This document shows positions 22,501 through 39,030 of a stretch of 64,000 nucleotides of DNA, one piece after another. Each line of letters opens with the position of its first letter. Within the stretch, counting starts at the first letter, position 1. Origin of the DNA: Osedax fenrisi (taxonomy: Eukaryota > Annelida > Polychaeta > Sabellida > Siboglinidae); the NCBI GenBank assembly GCA_964019155.1, contig OZ025242.1, positions 1,539,694 through 1,603,693 on the forward strand. Reading direction: 5' to 3'. Made by a program: the position numbers and the translations under genes. Under the pieces are notes generated by a model. It was given only the letters and a program-made list of their open reading frames with translations. It did not search any database and was not told the origin of the DNA.

Positions 22501-24279
22501 TGACAAATAATATATGACGTAATCATTCTACGTATACACATATATGAAGTGCGAAAGCCGGTTCAGCTCGATAAATATTTGATAAATATTGCCTATTTTC
22601 ATTTTGTATGACCTAGAAAACATAATACATGAATACAACAACACATTTAAATGAATTACCGGAGCCACGTTATAACGTGGTATACCTCATTAAAGTTTAT
22701 CGTGGAGGATAAATGAGATATTTTGAAACTTCGATTTATAACCATTACAATGTTGTTGTTAAGTTATATCTGTAACTATAGTTTGAATAATATATTTTTG
22801 TATACAAAAATATTTATACCGATATTCCAGAAATTTCCAGGACATTTTGGAAAAAATAAATTATTTTAATTTTAATTAAAAAAATTAGTTTATAATAAAA
22901 TATAAATATTACTATATATACATAAGTATATGTGTGTACTAAAACATGAAATGAATATGAAAAAAAATGTATAGTATACAATATGGTTATTCACTATTTT
23001 AATGTAAAAATATGATATATTTTATATTTGAAAACAACATAATTTACGAATTATTACAAACAAATTGTAATCGACGGTTACAAATAGGGTTTTGTTTAAT
23101 TATTTAAATCGTTCGAATTTAAAAAAAATATATTTCACATCATAATGTATTACTCTTCATCTATATCCTTCTAATATATTATGTATCTATAGATAACATT
23201 AATATATAGTAAATATTATCCCTAATTATATATTGTATACAATATTAGTTATGGGATAATTAATTTAAAAAATAAAATAATATATATATATTTGTATACA
23301 ATTGTAAAAACTTTAGTTTTATTAAACGTAGGTCAATAATAATTTATTAGAATTATAAAGAGCTAGTTTTTTAATTTATAATATAACATCTTAAGATGAG
23401 TTACAAAAAAATCTTAAAAGTTGTAAAGGTACCAACTCCACAGAAAAATGATCATTTATTAATGATTATTAACAAAATTAGAGAAATGTCATGGTAGTTG
23501 TAATTTATTAAGCCAAATTGTTAAATATATTGATTAATAAATTGGTTTTTATTATATATATACATGTATATATACTGCAGTTATCAAATATAACGATTCT
23601 TAAAAAAGTTATTAGAGGTAAAAAAAAATTCTGGAATTTATTAAAAGCAAATTATTTGTGTTATGAATTTTATATTATATGAACTATACACATAAGCATA
23701 TTATGAAAATTTCATGATTGTAGCTCATTAATTATAAATGTAAAAATAAACATATTTATATTTATTTGGTATTTTCATATCTATTAATATATTAATAGAA
23801 TTCCCATGTTAAATTTACCAGGAAAACGCTGGCCCAATATTGACCCATGTGCACATTAAAAAAATGTGCGGTTATTCTCAATAATCAACAACATATTTAA
23901 AATCACTCTTACATCGATGTAAAGAAATTGTTCTCTATAGATATCGATGCACCCTTAGCGTGCGTATGATGAGTTGAGAGGTTACCTCTAGAGTGACCCC
24001 TAGTGTGACCCCGTACTACTGCGATAAAAGTAAACACAATGATAGTAGAATAGTGTAACAAGTCATACATTATGTGATGCACTCGTGTCTAATAAACGCC
24101 TTTAACACACATGTACAATATGTATATGTATAACACATATAATATATATGTGATTATAATATTTAAATTGTATCCTATATATTAATTCTATTAAAATAAT
24201 GTAATATTAACGTAGCTGAATTATGTAACGATCAATTCTATACGTATGATGCGGTATATCTCTCGGTAGCGTACCAACT
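22501..24279. other. AT-rich intergenic sequence, no gene seen
   Basis: Plain AT-rich DNA without recognisable elements or frames. Confidence 0.4.
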
Positions 24280-26852
<2,573 letters not shown>

Positions 26853-28139
26853 CGACGTACGATATCGATATCAGCATTGTTATTGTTCGTTTTACCGCGG
26901 ATTACCTAGATCTATTTATAGAATTATTTATTCTAGGGTTAGGTGACGACACGAGCGCGCGACCTAATTATACCAATCATACCACGTGTTGCGCGTGTTG
27001 TTGTCACACCCAGGCGTACGCGCACACACACACACACATATATGCACACACCCATAGATTTTAGTTAATGCGAATTCAGAATCACAATATTAATATTATA
27101 TATATATAAAATATTCATATTAATATTACACTATATATACATACTATATACATTATATATATATCATTGCATATTTGTGATGTGATGCTATGTCAATGTA
27201 TTGAATTAATGCATTAAAATAATCAAAATTAAATCAGTATATATATACACACCCACATATATATACAACTAAGTATAATGCTACTATATCCTATCTACTA
27301 TTAATACATGGGCTAACACAAGTAGCAGATCATTCATCTCTTACTATAATTCAATTTGTTATTTTTTCTAGAGATAATCAATAAAAATCCATTTAAATGT
27401 TCATTATATATATGTATATATAGGATCCTATAGGATATTAGTATGTAATCTGAATACACCTGTGTATCACCACACATGCATACTAACACACATAGGGGAC
27501 TGAACGGGGTAGTGGCCGAGAACGGAGTAGTGGTCATTTTAAGTAACGCTTAAATGGTGCTAAATAGGATAAAAAGTTCTACATTCAGTATTTAGATAAT
27601 CAAAATGTCTATAATATAAAGTACATTTTTTTTAAATAATTAATTAATTACTCTACTTTATTACGTAATCATTTGTTGTTAAATTTTAACTAATTATATA
27701 TATATTTATACTTATTTATGAGTAAGAGTGTGTGTTTATATAATTAAAACATTGAATTAAATAAAGTGCGTATGCATCATAAATATAATTATTTAATATT
27801 ACATAATTAAACAAATATAAATCGAATACATTACGAGACACCTATTGCATATTCTTAATCTAACGGAAACTACCCCGGACTTACCTTATTTTTATTTGTA
27901 ATCCCTAATAATTCGTTAATATTATTCTGTAATATATAAAAGTAAAATCACAATATTCTAGACCTATATTCATTATAGCCTATTAAAAAAATAAGATCTT
28001 AAAATTAAGTATTTATCGATATATTAGAAGTATGCTGAGGCATATACATTACCGGCTACTACTCCGTTCCCTTCCCTACATGAATGTACCAATCTGTCTG
28101 TATTCTTAAGAGTGACTATATTCACGTATACGTATATAT

Positions 28140-28170
<31 letters not shown>

Positions 28171-28173
28171 CTA

Positions 28174-28214
<41 letters not shown>

Positions 28215-28286
28215 ATATTTATATATGTAATGAACATCGCATATTATTGTTATATGATATATGTAGGCCTATATAGGGTATACTAT
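26853..28286. other. Intergenic sequence with a GC-rich island at 26853-27050
   Basis: The island has CACGTG and a CACACA run. The remainder is AT-rich with (TA)n at 28140-28215. No gene recognised. Confidence 0.4.
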
Positions 28287-30255
28287 ACTTACTTTTACTT
28301 TTTTTTACTTTTACTTTTAATCCCGTGACGCATGCATCGTAGGGGGAATCATGTTGCTTGCAACAATAACAACTTTTCTCCATCTGTCTCTATCCCTCGT
28401 CTTCTCCAACAGTTCATCTAACGACTTGTTTGTCCACAGAGTGATGTTTGACATCCAGTATTTCTTTGGGCGACCTCTGCTTCTTGCACCTTCAACTTTT
28501 CATTGCATGATAGTGTTTGCCAAACTATTATGGCGACATATGTGCCCATAGTATGACATTTTCCTTCTTTTGATGGTTGTCAGCAGAGGTTCGAATTTAC
28601 CTACCAATTTTATTATTGTCTCATTTACATATTGATTAGTTTTCATATGTCGATAATTGATTTCAAGAAGTCTTCTATGAGCTTTGTTTTCGAATGCCGA
28701 GATCCTCTTTTCTTCATCTGACATTAACGTCCAGGTTTCACAACCGTATAGTAGTATAGATAGAACTAGCGATCTGTATAAATTGAATTTTATTTTAAAG
28801 CTGATATTTTTACTGGTGCATATAATGTTTAATCTTATCATTGAAGATGTAGCAGTAGCTATGCGAATTCGTAATTCATTACCTGACGCTCCATCCGATT
28901 TTAGGGTCGCTCCTAGATATTTGAAGATTTGTACATCTTCGAGTAGTATTCCATCCATGTAGATTTTAGCGCACTTATCATTATTCTTTGAATTTACCAT
29001 CGTTTTGCTCTTCTCTTGGCTTATTTCCATGCCGTGGGCTTTTGAAGATTCGACTAGTCGATTTGTCAGGTCTTGTAATTCGGTATTGCTTCCTGCTATT
29101 AGGTCGATATCGTCTGCGAATCTAAGGTTGCTGATCTTTTGACCGCCAATCGAGATAGTTGAAGTATACTCATCGAGCGTGTTTATCATAATTTGTTCAA
29201 GGAAGATGTTGAACAATACTGGAGAGAGTAAACATCCCTGTCTGACTCCTACAGTTGTGTTGAAGAAGCTCCCGGTTACATTGTTGATAAGGACTGCACT
29301 AGTAGAGCTAGAATATAATGATTCTATTATTTCTATGATATCTTGTGATATTCCGAAGTTATACATACTTTGCCATAAACCTTTATGCCATACACGGTCA
29401 AAAGCCTTTTTAAAATCAATAAAGTTGTGATATACATCTTTATTGTTTTCTATGTGCTTTTCCATGAGAATTCTGCAATTGAGGATTTGTTCAATTGTGC
29501 TTCGGGATTTTCTAAAGCCTGCCTGTTCTTCTGCTAGGATTGTTTCAGCTTGTGGGTTTAGACGGTTTAGGATTATTCTTAGAAGTATTTTGCTTGCATG
29601 CGGGATAAGGCTCAGGGTGTGGTAGTTTGAACATTTCCGTGAGTCACCTTTTTTCGGAATTGGTATTATAAGTGATTTAGTCCATTGGTCTGGCCACTTC
29701 TTTGTTTTCCATATTTGTTGACATATTGTGGTGAATATTTTTATCAGACTTTCACCTCCGTGTTTTAGAAGTTCACCAGGAATATTATCAGGATCTGGCG
29801 ATTTCCCATTCTTAAGAGTCCGAATTGCATTACGGACTTCAGATTCAAGTATTGGGAGTGATTCTTCATTGTTGTTCATTATATTCGGTTTTAGTAGATT
29901 ATTGTCTGGTTTAATTTTAAAATTATATAAATCTTTACAATATTCAGTCCATGTTTTTATCAATTCTATATTTTCAGTGACGGGCTTATTATCACTAAGA
30001 TGATCATTGTTTTACGTCTGGTTGTCTTTGTGAGTATTTTCAATATTTGATAAGCTTTTTTGTTAACTCTTCCCTTTGCCATGTCTTCATTTATACTAGT
30101 ACATTGGGATTGGATCCATGTTTCTTTTTCTTCCTTCATCAAATTACGAATTCTGATATTTATCTGTCTGTACTTGTCTTTCAATTCTGGTTTTACTGGT
30201 TTTACTTTGTTAGCGCTTTGAGTTTACGTCTATCATCACATAAGTCAAGGATATT
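28287..30255 (-). mobile_element. RTE-type LINE, 5'-truncated
   Basis: Minus-strand insertion whose coding part runs almost to the end. The 3' tail is a short AAAAGT tandem repeat (28287-28320) starting right at the stop codon, a hallmark of RTE-clade LINEs. The 5' part is cut in the region upstream of the RT fingers near 30255, next to a TATAGTATATAGTATAT stretch. Confidence 0.88.
28317..30184 (-). pseudogene. RTE-type reverse transcriptase, one TGA and one frameshift
   Basis: From 29963 down: NGKSPDPDNIPGELLKHGG, IPIPKKGDSRKCSNY, FIDFKKAFDRVWHKGLW (motif A), VGVRQGCLLSPVLFNIFLE, RFADDIDL (catalytic), FKYLGATLKSDG, then the C-terminal KRRKMSYYGHICRH. TGA at 28502-28500 stops it. The same frame continues as RSRGRPKKYW and DRDRWRKVV to TAA at 28319-28317, so one base change would have created the stop. 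Upstream, a frameshift near 30000 separates it from KDKYRQINIRIRNLMKEEK (30184-29966). The frame is otherwise long and clean (487 codons), so decay is recent. Confidence 0.9.
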
Positions 30256-31334
30256 GTGTATACTATAGTATATAGTATATACTATATACAATACTCTGTA
30301 AATGTTATATCGTATACGATATTTATAAATTATGACGTAATATTATTTGTAATCATTGCATACTATTTTAAAAAGTAATTGTGATTCTATACAATGATAT
30401 TTTCTATAGTTATATGACCACTAGTAAAGGTGTGTATTAATGCCTAGCATTATCATCCCTAGGGATGCTCCCTAGGGGTAATAAGCTTATTACGTAACAT
30501 TCTCATGATAATATTATATAATACGCAATTATTTATTTTATACCATATCCCCCATTGACTATTTGATACACATTCTTAGAGTGCGTTTTAATTTACATTT
30601 TTTTATTTAATATAACTTCACATAACTATAACTTAATATAACTTCACAAATTATAAACCGACTATAACATATTATTATTATTATTATTATTAATTTCACA
30701 TCTTTTGATATTATATAGATATTATTTTTAAATTAATTAAAAAATTATAAATATTAAAATCATTTTAAAGACTATACAGTTATAATATTGAATAATGTTG
30801 TTTATTAAGTGTTGTTTATATAAACCTACACTTATTATTTTTATTAATACATGATTATTTTATAAATAATTTGAGTGAATAGTTTCTATATAGATTATAA
30901 TATTTTATTTATTTATTATATATATGTAAACAGGAAGTTATTATTTTCCTATTATTTAATTAAATATTGACATTTATCATGCATTAATACAATGGTAATA
31001 AAAGGGTAATATCTCGATATAATGTAAATCCATTAGTTAAACCATTAGTTCATAATATTATACCACACTCGATATTTGGCTCGATATTAATAGACAAATA
31101 TTGAGATTTAATGTATTTTAAAAATCCAATAAACATTTGATCTTAGATGTTCGTCACGTGATTTAAATATTGTAAATATTAAGATTTTGAGAAAAAAAAT
31201 TATAATATTGTAAAATGAAAATTAATTCTATTCAATGAAAAGCAATTGATTAGCAATACTTACATATGTATGCGTTAATACCAACATTATGTTGGCAACG
31301 TAACGTATCTACCGGATGTAATATATTTGTAAAT
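30256..31334. other. AT-rich sequence, no gene seen
   Basis: Contains the small palindromic motif ATCCCTAGGGAT at about 30462 and an ATT-rich tract; nothing else recognised. Confidence 0.4.
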
Positions 31335-31970
31335 TGTTGCATATTTAAACATTTCAAATACATAATAAATATATATTACATATTGTTTGAATATCAACTT
31401 AATTTATCAAATCTGTCTACATTTATGTATATTTAAATATTTCAAATAAATAATAAATATATATTACATATTGCTTGAATATCAACTTAATTTATCAAAT
31501 ATGTCTACATTTATGTATATTTACATATTTCAAATAAATAATAAATAAATATTACATATTGTTTGAATATCAACTTAATTTATCAAATCTGTCTACATTT
31601 ATGTATATTTAATATAAATATTTCAAATAAATAATAAATACATATTACACATTGTTTGAATATCAACTTAATTTATCAAATCTGTCTACATTTATGTATA
31701 TTTAATATAAATATTTCAAATAAATAATAAATACATATTAAACATTGTTTGAATATCAACTTAATTTATCAAATCTGTCTACATTTATGTATATTTAATA
31801 TAAATATTTCAAATAAATAATAAATACATATTACACATTGTTTGAATATCAACTTAATTTATCAAATCTGTCTACATTTATGTATATTTACATATTTCAA
31901 ATAAATAATAAATAAATATTACATATTTTTTGAATATCATTATAATTTATCAAATCTATCTACATTTCAC
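31335..31970. repeat. Satellite of seven 88/93 bp units
   Basis: The word GAATATCAACTTAATTTATC recurs at 31389, 31477, 31565, 31658, 31751 and 31844, with a diverged copy at 31932. Spacing is 88, 88, 93, 93, 93 and 88. The 5 bp difference comes from an extra TAATA-like insert in the middle units. The last unit is the most diverged. Confidence 0.95.
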
Positions 31971-32208
31971 AGTATATTGTGAAATATCAATGACATTATT
32001 TCAATGATTGATCAAGCTGCACCTACATTCAATGAGATGAGCTTGATATTGCAATACACTTATTACATATAGAGTGGCATGTTCCGCCAGTGCTCGTGGC
32101 GGTTCTCGGTGGCGGTAAATCGAGGGTGCCATTATAGCGAATGCATCGGAAATTATAATATACAGTATATAATATCTTTAGATATGATTAATAAATTTAT
32201 AATATGAA
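31971..32208. other. Spacer
   Basis: Short stretch with a GC-richer patch (32080-32140) and no frame. Confidence 0.4.
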
Positions 32209-32372
32209 AACATAAGAACTACATGCAATGATAGTAAGACCTACATGCTATGATAGTAATACCTATAGGTATACATGCATACATGTATACATTCAATGAT
32301 AGTAAAACCTACATGCAATGATATTAAAACCTACATGCAATGATAGTAAGCACTGTATGCAATGATAGTAAG
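32209..32372. repeat. About 25 bp tandem repeat
   Basis: Imperfect tandem copies of CTACATGCAATGATAGTAA, six or seven units. Confidence 0.85.
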
Positions 32373-33042
32373 CTTACTAGCGGACGTAAAAACAATAACT
32401 AGGAGTCTATTGCATTATTTTAAAATGTATATAAAGTAATAATAATATTTAAACATGTAATAATAAAATATTATTCAAAATAGTAATGTTTAATTTAGAC
32501 GAAACACGCATTCTAGAAACCACTGATTTTCTTTAACTTGATTATCTATGCATTACAATAGGATAACTATTCTATGTATACCTTCTGCCTAATTAACCAG
32601 CCTTAAGGGTATACCCAATACATTTTTCTGTTTTTTGTCCGTGTTTTAACTCGTGTAAAAGCCTGACATTTTACACGATATTTGACATTACACACGGTAG
32701 AAATGTAAAACATAATTATAAGATAATATATGATAGAAAGTAAATATATATAGAAAATAATCGACCATTAGATATAAAAATGTATTTACAACAAAAATAA
32801 TTGTTTTATATAAATATAAATACATTTGCAAGATGACTGATGTCCGTGTTTTACACAATTTAAAAAGATCATCGTCTGCAACATTTAGTACCTGTTTGTC
32901 CTGTCTACAGTGCACTGTATATGTTGCATTTTACTGTAGATATTTAATGTTTACATCATATTTTTCATAACAATTATACATAACATTAATTTAATTGCTT
33001 TTATTGATATTATTACATGATAACTTAATTAATTACACGATA

Positions 33043-33834
33043 GGGGAAAGTAACCTGATACGGACACTTTAACAATAAATGGTATTAACATTTTATGACT
33101 CATTATTTTTATTCAGAAATTACAATATAAATATTATATGATTATAGATATTATTGTAATTTTTAAATTTTATTTAATCTTTTAATTCCATAGATAACGG
33201 GGGTGTCCGTATTCTGTACCCATGTCCGAATACGGATACCTTGTGTTATAATACGGACACCCTATATACCAATAGATAAACTATATATTATTGATGAACA
33301 AATCAGATAAATTACAATTACTTTATATATAATTAATTTTATTAATTTTTATTATTTTATTAATTAATAATATAAGTTAAGTATCTAAATGATAACATTT
33401 TTAGATTTAGCTCCATTGATGATATTAATATTATAACGCTAGTTTTTTTATGAAAATCAGAATTGTTCACATGCTGCGAGTTGATTAGTTATAGGGTGTC
33501 CGTATTAAGATATCTAGAGTGTCCGTATTAGAGATGTATATGAACTCTAGATATATGCTTATAACTTAATGAATATTTTATAACAAATATAGAAATTATG
33601 TATATAATATTTAGAATGCTTTAATTTTTAATAATATATTATTATGTTTTATAATTTTTTATACATATTTGATATATCAGCACTATTTTAATAATTAAAA
33701 AAAATACTTATTTAGACTATTAATGTAATTATGAATATTAGATTCATTAAACATTTTTTTTTGTAGGATTTATAGTTTCTGAGATACCGAGCGTGTCCGT
33801 ATTCGGGAACTGTCCGTATTCGGTTACTTTCCCC
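33043..33834. mobile_element. MITE with GGGGAAAGTAACC ends and TA duplication
   Basis: Left GGGGAAAGTAACCTGATACG and right, inverted, GGGGAAAGTAACCGAATACG, each flanked by TA (33041-33042, 33835-33836). The word TGTCCGTATT occurs many times in both orientations near both ends. No open frame of note in 792 bp. Likely a non-autonomous element of a TA-targeting superfamily. Confidence 0.88.
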
Positions 33835-34024
33835 TAATTATCAATATATATATATATATATATATATATGTTCTTGTATTTTATTTATATTATAGATGTG
33901 TACACACCGGAAGTCATATTATTGTCACGATATAATTATACTCGAGGGAACCCCTCATATTATTCTACTGCAATTTATCATTATAAATAAATACTAAGGT
34001 GGTGTCTCGATAAATAAGTATGCT

Positions 34025-34027
<3 letters not shown>

Positions 34028-34100
<73 letters not shown>
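34028..34100. repeat. (TA)n microsatellite
   Basis: Long TA tract with one CA interruption. Confidence 0.95.
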
Positions 34101-34367
34101 GTGTGTGTAAAATAGATTATGAGAGTGTGAGAAAAATTATAATCAGAAAAAAACTCGTATATAAAAGTATATTAATATATTATAATATATATATACATGT
34201 GTATAAATGTATATGTATATATATATATTTATATATATATATATACTTATATAAATGTAACACGTACAATGTACGTCGTACATGCACTATATTACATTAA
34301 TATATTGAAGATTACCATAATTCTAGTAATTGCCATTTAATCATTATTTAATATATATAAATATATA

Positions 34368-35804
34368 TATAAGTAAAATCATGGAACGTGTGGTCAGTCG
34401 TCAGCTCATTAATTACCTTGAAAATAACAATCTGCTTGATTACTTTCAAAGTGCTTATAGAAAGTCTTTCTCTACTGAGACTGCCCTCACACATGTCACT
34501 GACCTGATTCATAACTCGCTTGACTCTTCTCATTGCGTACAACTACTCCTGATTGACCTTTCTAGTGCATTTGACATGCTCAACCATTCGATCCTAATTA
34601 ACCGTATCATCGAACTTGGTATTGAAGGTTCCCCCCTTAAGTGGCTGATGTCGTTCATCACTGATCGAACTTCGTCTGTTAAAATCAATGACTTCATATC
34701 ACCTCCCACCAATATTCTTAAAGGGGTCCCTCAGGGGTCAGTTCTTGGGCCACTTCTCTTCTCTATATACTTACGTCCTATCTCTAATATTATTCGCAAA
34801 TACCCTAATATCTATTACCACATATATGCTGATGACATTCAACTACTACTGAAACTGCCCATTGACTCTATGAACTCTAACTCTGAGCTGTCAGATTGTA
34901 CTTCTGAGATCACTTACTGGTTACTAACTAATGACCTCTTAGTCAATACTTCCAAAACTGAACTTCTTAACATCTCGAAGGTACCTGTCACTTTCCCTAC
35001 TCTGTCAATTGACGGTATAATTATTAAACCTTCTGAATCTGTGCGCAATCTTGGTGTTTTAATTGATAGTACTCTATCGTACGGTGCTCATATAAATGCA
35101 ATCTCTAAATCCGCTAATCTCTATTTGAGAAAAATTCGTCACATTAGAAACTATTGTTCGCCCAACATCACTAAGCGCCTTCTCAATGCCCTAGTATTAT
35201 CTCGAATAGACTATTGCTGTTCTCTATTCTACGGAATTAAGAACTCTGAAGTTATTAAAATTGACCGAATTATTCGCTCATCCGTAAGATTAGTTCATAG
35301 GCTTAAGCGACGGGATCATGCTTTAACTGACACCCACCAATGCAATATGAAATGGCTATCGTTTAGAAAACGGTGCCAATTTAGGCTTCTCTGCTTAACA
35401 CATAAAACACTATTCCTAGGCAGACCTGCATACTTACGTGCATTGCTCACTCGTCGCAACATCCTCCCACATCTGCGCTCGTCTGATGCCACACTACTTG
35501 ACTTACCTGTTACTCGTAACGTGATGCGTTCTCGCTCCTTTACAAGCATGGCTCCTACTACACGGAATCTGTTGCCTTACCGCCTAAGAAGATTGAAGTC
35601 GCCTCACGTATTTGCTAATAGTCTCAAAGACTATTTAAATTTAAAATTAAAGTAACCCTCTCCTTGATGTTGATCTGGTTCCATCTCTATTTTTATATAT
35701 TATATTGCTACCTTATTTAATGTTATTGTTTCGTTTTGTTTGTTCGTTCACAACACCAGTGAGGGTAATCTTTCTTTACCATATTTGGTGTATAAATAAA
35801 CCAT

Positions 35805-35812
<8 letters not shown>
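34368..35812 (+). mobile_element. CR1/L2-like LINE, 5'-truncated, open RT frame (family C)
   Basis: The coding part starts at SKIMERVVSRQL inside the RT fingers. It runs uninterrupted to TAA at 35655: LLIDLSSAFDMLNHSIL (motif A), KGVPQGSVLGPLLFSIYL, YADDIQLL (catalytic), VRNLGVLIDSTLS, LVLSRIDYCCSLF, and a terminal region where the usual WNxLP is RNLLP. The 3' UTR of about 150 bp ends GTATAAATAAACCATCC, giving a polyadenylation signal, next to a (TA)n tract. EN domain and ORF1 are missing. Its protein is clearly different from families A and B, so a third CR1/L2-like lineage was active. GC content is higher than in family A. Confidence 0.92.
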
Positions 35813-35840
<28 letters not shown>

Positions 35841-36299
35841 TAAAAAAGGTACTTTTTATAATAAATGTATGTTATAACTATATATTATGATACAAATCAC
35901 TAATTTATAAATAAACAAGCGAGTAGTTGACATGTTCTCAAGTTTATCTTTAATCATAGATTCGTTAATAATACATTAGATAGATGATTTATTTATGTAT
36001 ACACTTACATACATTAGTCACGTGTTAGATATATCAGTAATAAGTGTCATGGTAACGTACTCATAGAATATAGATAGTGATTATCATATAAGGGATGATT
36101 GTACGAGATACTGGAAGAGAAAGAGGTGAGGGATAGATGTATACGTTGAAGGGGAAGGACAAGAGAGATGGTCGAGGGAAGGGAAAGAGCGAGTAACAGT
36201 ACAAGATAGAGGGGGCAAGAGAGCCATATAGTGATAGAGATAGTGCTTAATGGGATACGTTGAGTGATATACCACATTAGTATAAGCTACATGTAGCGC
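35813..36299. other. Spacer with purine-rich tract
   Basis: (TA)n at 35813-35838 and a GA-rich tract at 36090-36250. Open frames there reflect composition. Confidence 0.5.
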
Positions 36300-37011
36300 T
36301 GTAAATGAACTCACTTTTTGAAGTATTGATACTTGTTCGAACTTTCTTTTTACAAAATTGTTGAAATATCAAGATTTTTCGAACACAATTTTTGGAGTAT
36401 CGATACTTGTATATAAATTACGCCAAGTATTTTGATAGAGCCTAGCCTTTGGGTAAAATATGCCTACCTGACACTTTTACTCTACAAGCAAAAAACGAAC
36501 CAAAACTATTACGCGATGGGCTCAAACCAAATTGAAATTCTTACTAGATATAACCGATCACAAACGATGCTTTTTAGGTTACATTTTAATCATAATTTTA
36601 AATCATTTATTATAGATATAAATATTAATCTATATATCTCTTACATAATCTGTGTATAAATAAATGTTATTATTTCCATAGGTAGCAGCCATGGCTAATT
36701 TATGTTTTTATTATTTTGTGTTTTTTAATATCTAATATCTATAGATGTATACATCGATGATTTAGGTAAACAATACTGAGATTGCACCGATGCTATGAAT
36801 GATTTGAATAACTGAGACTTAAACTGCCCCGATACTTTGGGTAACTTACATTAATTATATTATCAAACATATGATCGCAAGTTCGATAATTGCATGAAAA
36901 GTTCGAATTACGAAAGTCATAAGTTCGAAGTATCACAATTTCAAAAACTAATTTTGTATTCAAAGTTCGATACTGTTCTATACTTGTTCGAACTGTCCGA
37001 GTTCATTTACA
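36300..37011. mobile_element. MITE-like element with 13 bp inverted ends
   Basis: Starts TGTAAATGAACTC and ends with its exact inverse GAGTTCATTTACA. Just inside both ends GATACTTGTTCGAAC-like words recur. No coding capacity. The TGTAAATGA terminus is shared with the small element at 3327-3545. No clear target duplication. Confidence 0.7.
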
Positions 37012-37071
37012 TAACTAGGCTATATCCTATTTAGCAGTGTATACACTACGCATAGATACATTTATATATAG

Positions 37072-37111
<40 letters not shown>

Positions 37112-37218
37112 AAATGAATATATATGCATCAATATATGTGTACATCAGATGATTATAACACATTAATAAGCCTGACTAAAGTACATTAATCGGACTATTC
37201 TCCTGTAGGTTAATACAC

Positions 37219-37285
<67 letters not shown>

Positions 37286-37706
37286 CATATAAATGCACAT
37301 ATAAATAATGTATACATAAACTTATTATATTCACATCACTAGTGCTATATATAACTATATACATTATATGAATAGTTCATGCTGTAGATGCTTATTGATT
37401 ATATAAATGATACCGTGTATAATACACACATGTTATAATATTCTATAACTAAATTAAGTATATTTAACTTAATGTGTACACAACTTTCATACATATTCTA
37501 CAATTCTACATAAAAGTATATAATTTATAATATTAAGTCCAACATAAATCATTATAAATATTATACAAATGTATAATATCTGCAGATTTTCCAGCACGAT
37601 ATCGTCAAATTACGTACACGATAAAGTGAATGTAGATATTATATAGGAAAGCCTATGACGGTATACTATAATATATGTATTATGCATTATCTATTGTTAT
37701 GTCTAC

Positions 37707-37753
<47 letters not shown>

Positions 37754-38427
37754 GAACGAATTACAATAAGTCAATATGGGTTTACATTCAGTATTCTTAT
37801 GAATTACAAAAATAGAAAACACTACACGAACACACCACCTCCATAAAAATAGATTCCTGTAATGTGTTCTCGCGTACACAAATCACCCGACAACTTAAAG
37901 TACGTCACTATTATTATTATTATGTATATATTCTATTAGTAATCATGGGCAGGTACCTACTTCTCTTTATTAATTAGTTTCGGAAATAATAAAACAAAAT
38001 TATCATTCATAAATGCATGAGATAATATGACGTGGATGATTTATATCAATATTGTTTAATAAATTATAAAATTATATTAATAATATAATTTATTTATAAT
38101 AATATACAGTTTGATGAGTTTAATCAGCTTGTTGGTTCAATATCCCAAATATAGCCTTTAGTATTATTGTATAATACTTTCGTTATATGTTAATAAATCA
38201 CAACTTGTATATATTTATTTGTGGTCTTTATATTTTTCTGTCATTAGTGTTCTTAAACATCGTTTTGACTATAATAATTAAACTATTCATTAAACTATTA
38301 AATTATTATAATAGTTTCTTACGACATGCATTAAGTAACACTTAAATAACATATTAACACACATATACAATCATACTCTCATTAACACCTATATATATAT
38401 ACTAACTTACATACATATATGCATATA
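37012..38427. other. AT-rich sequence, no gene seen
   Basis: (TA)n tracts at 37077-37107, 37220-37273 and 37711-37750; otherwise featureless. Confidence 0.4.
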
Positions 38428-38584
38428 TAAATAATAAATAAAATAAATATTGTTTATTGAGATATAACAGTTCGTATGAAATAATAAATATAAGTTATAA
38501 ATTATAATGTATAGTTATTTTAAATCTCAAAAGGCCATAGAGTTAAGGTTCCGTTGAGGTCATTTTCTGGTCTATCGCCGGGGA
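38428..38584 (-). mobile_element. Retroposon family 3, 3' end
   Basis: Inverse of 6241-6433: AAATATTGTTTATTGAGATA, ACAGTTCGTATGAAATAATA, and GGTCTATCGCCGGGG at the far end. Its 5' side passes into the (GTT)n region. Confidence 0.7.
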
Positions 38585-38589
38585 TTGTT

Positions 38590-38870
38590 TGCCGTTGCGT
38601 ATGGTGTTGATGTCGTCGTTGTTTTCAGATTGTTGAATGTTGTTGTTGTTGCTATAGTTGTTGATTATTGTTGTTGTTGTTGTTGTTGTTGTCATATTTA
38701 GTATTTGTGTTGTTGTAGTTTTTATATTGTTGTTGATGTTGTTGTTGTTTCTTGTATCGTCGTTGTTGTTGTTGATGTCGTCGTTTTTCTTGCTGTTGGT
38801 TGTTGCTGATGTATTCGTAGTTGTAGTTGATTAAAGTTTTAAATAGTTGTTCGTTGTTGATTAAAAAGGA
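38590..38870. repeat. (GTT)n-rich imperfect microsatellite
   Basis: Repeated GTTGTTGTT with GTC/GAT variants. On the minus strand it precedes the family 3 retroposon end and may be part of it. Confidence 0.8.
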
Positions 38871-39030
38871 TAAAAAGGAAAAAGGAGAAAGTAATTAATT
38901 TTTTTTTATTTTTTATTTTTTATTTTTTATAGTTTAACTAATATAATAATCTATATGTATATCCGAGTTATAGCTATAGCATGAAATATCACTCGATGAT
39001 AATTGTGTAACGACCGACTCTCTCTCTCTG

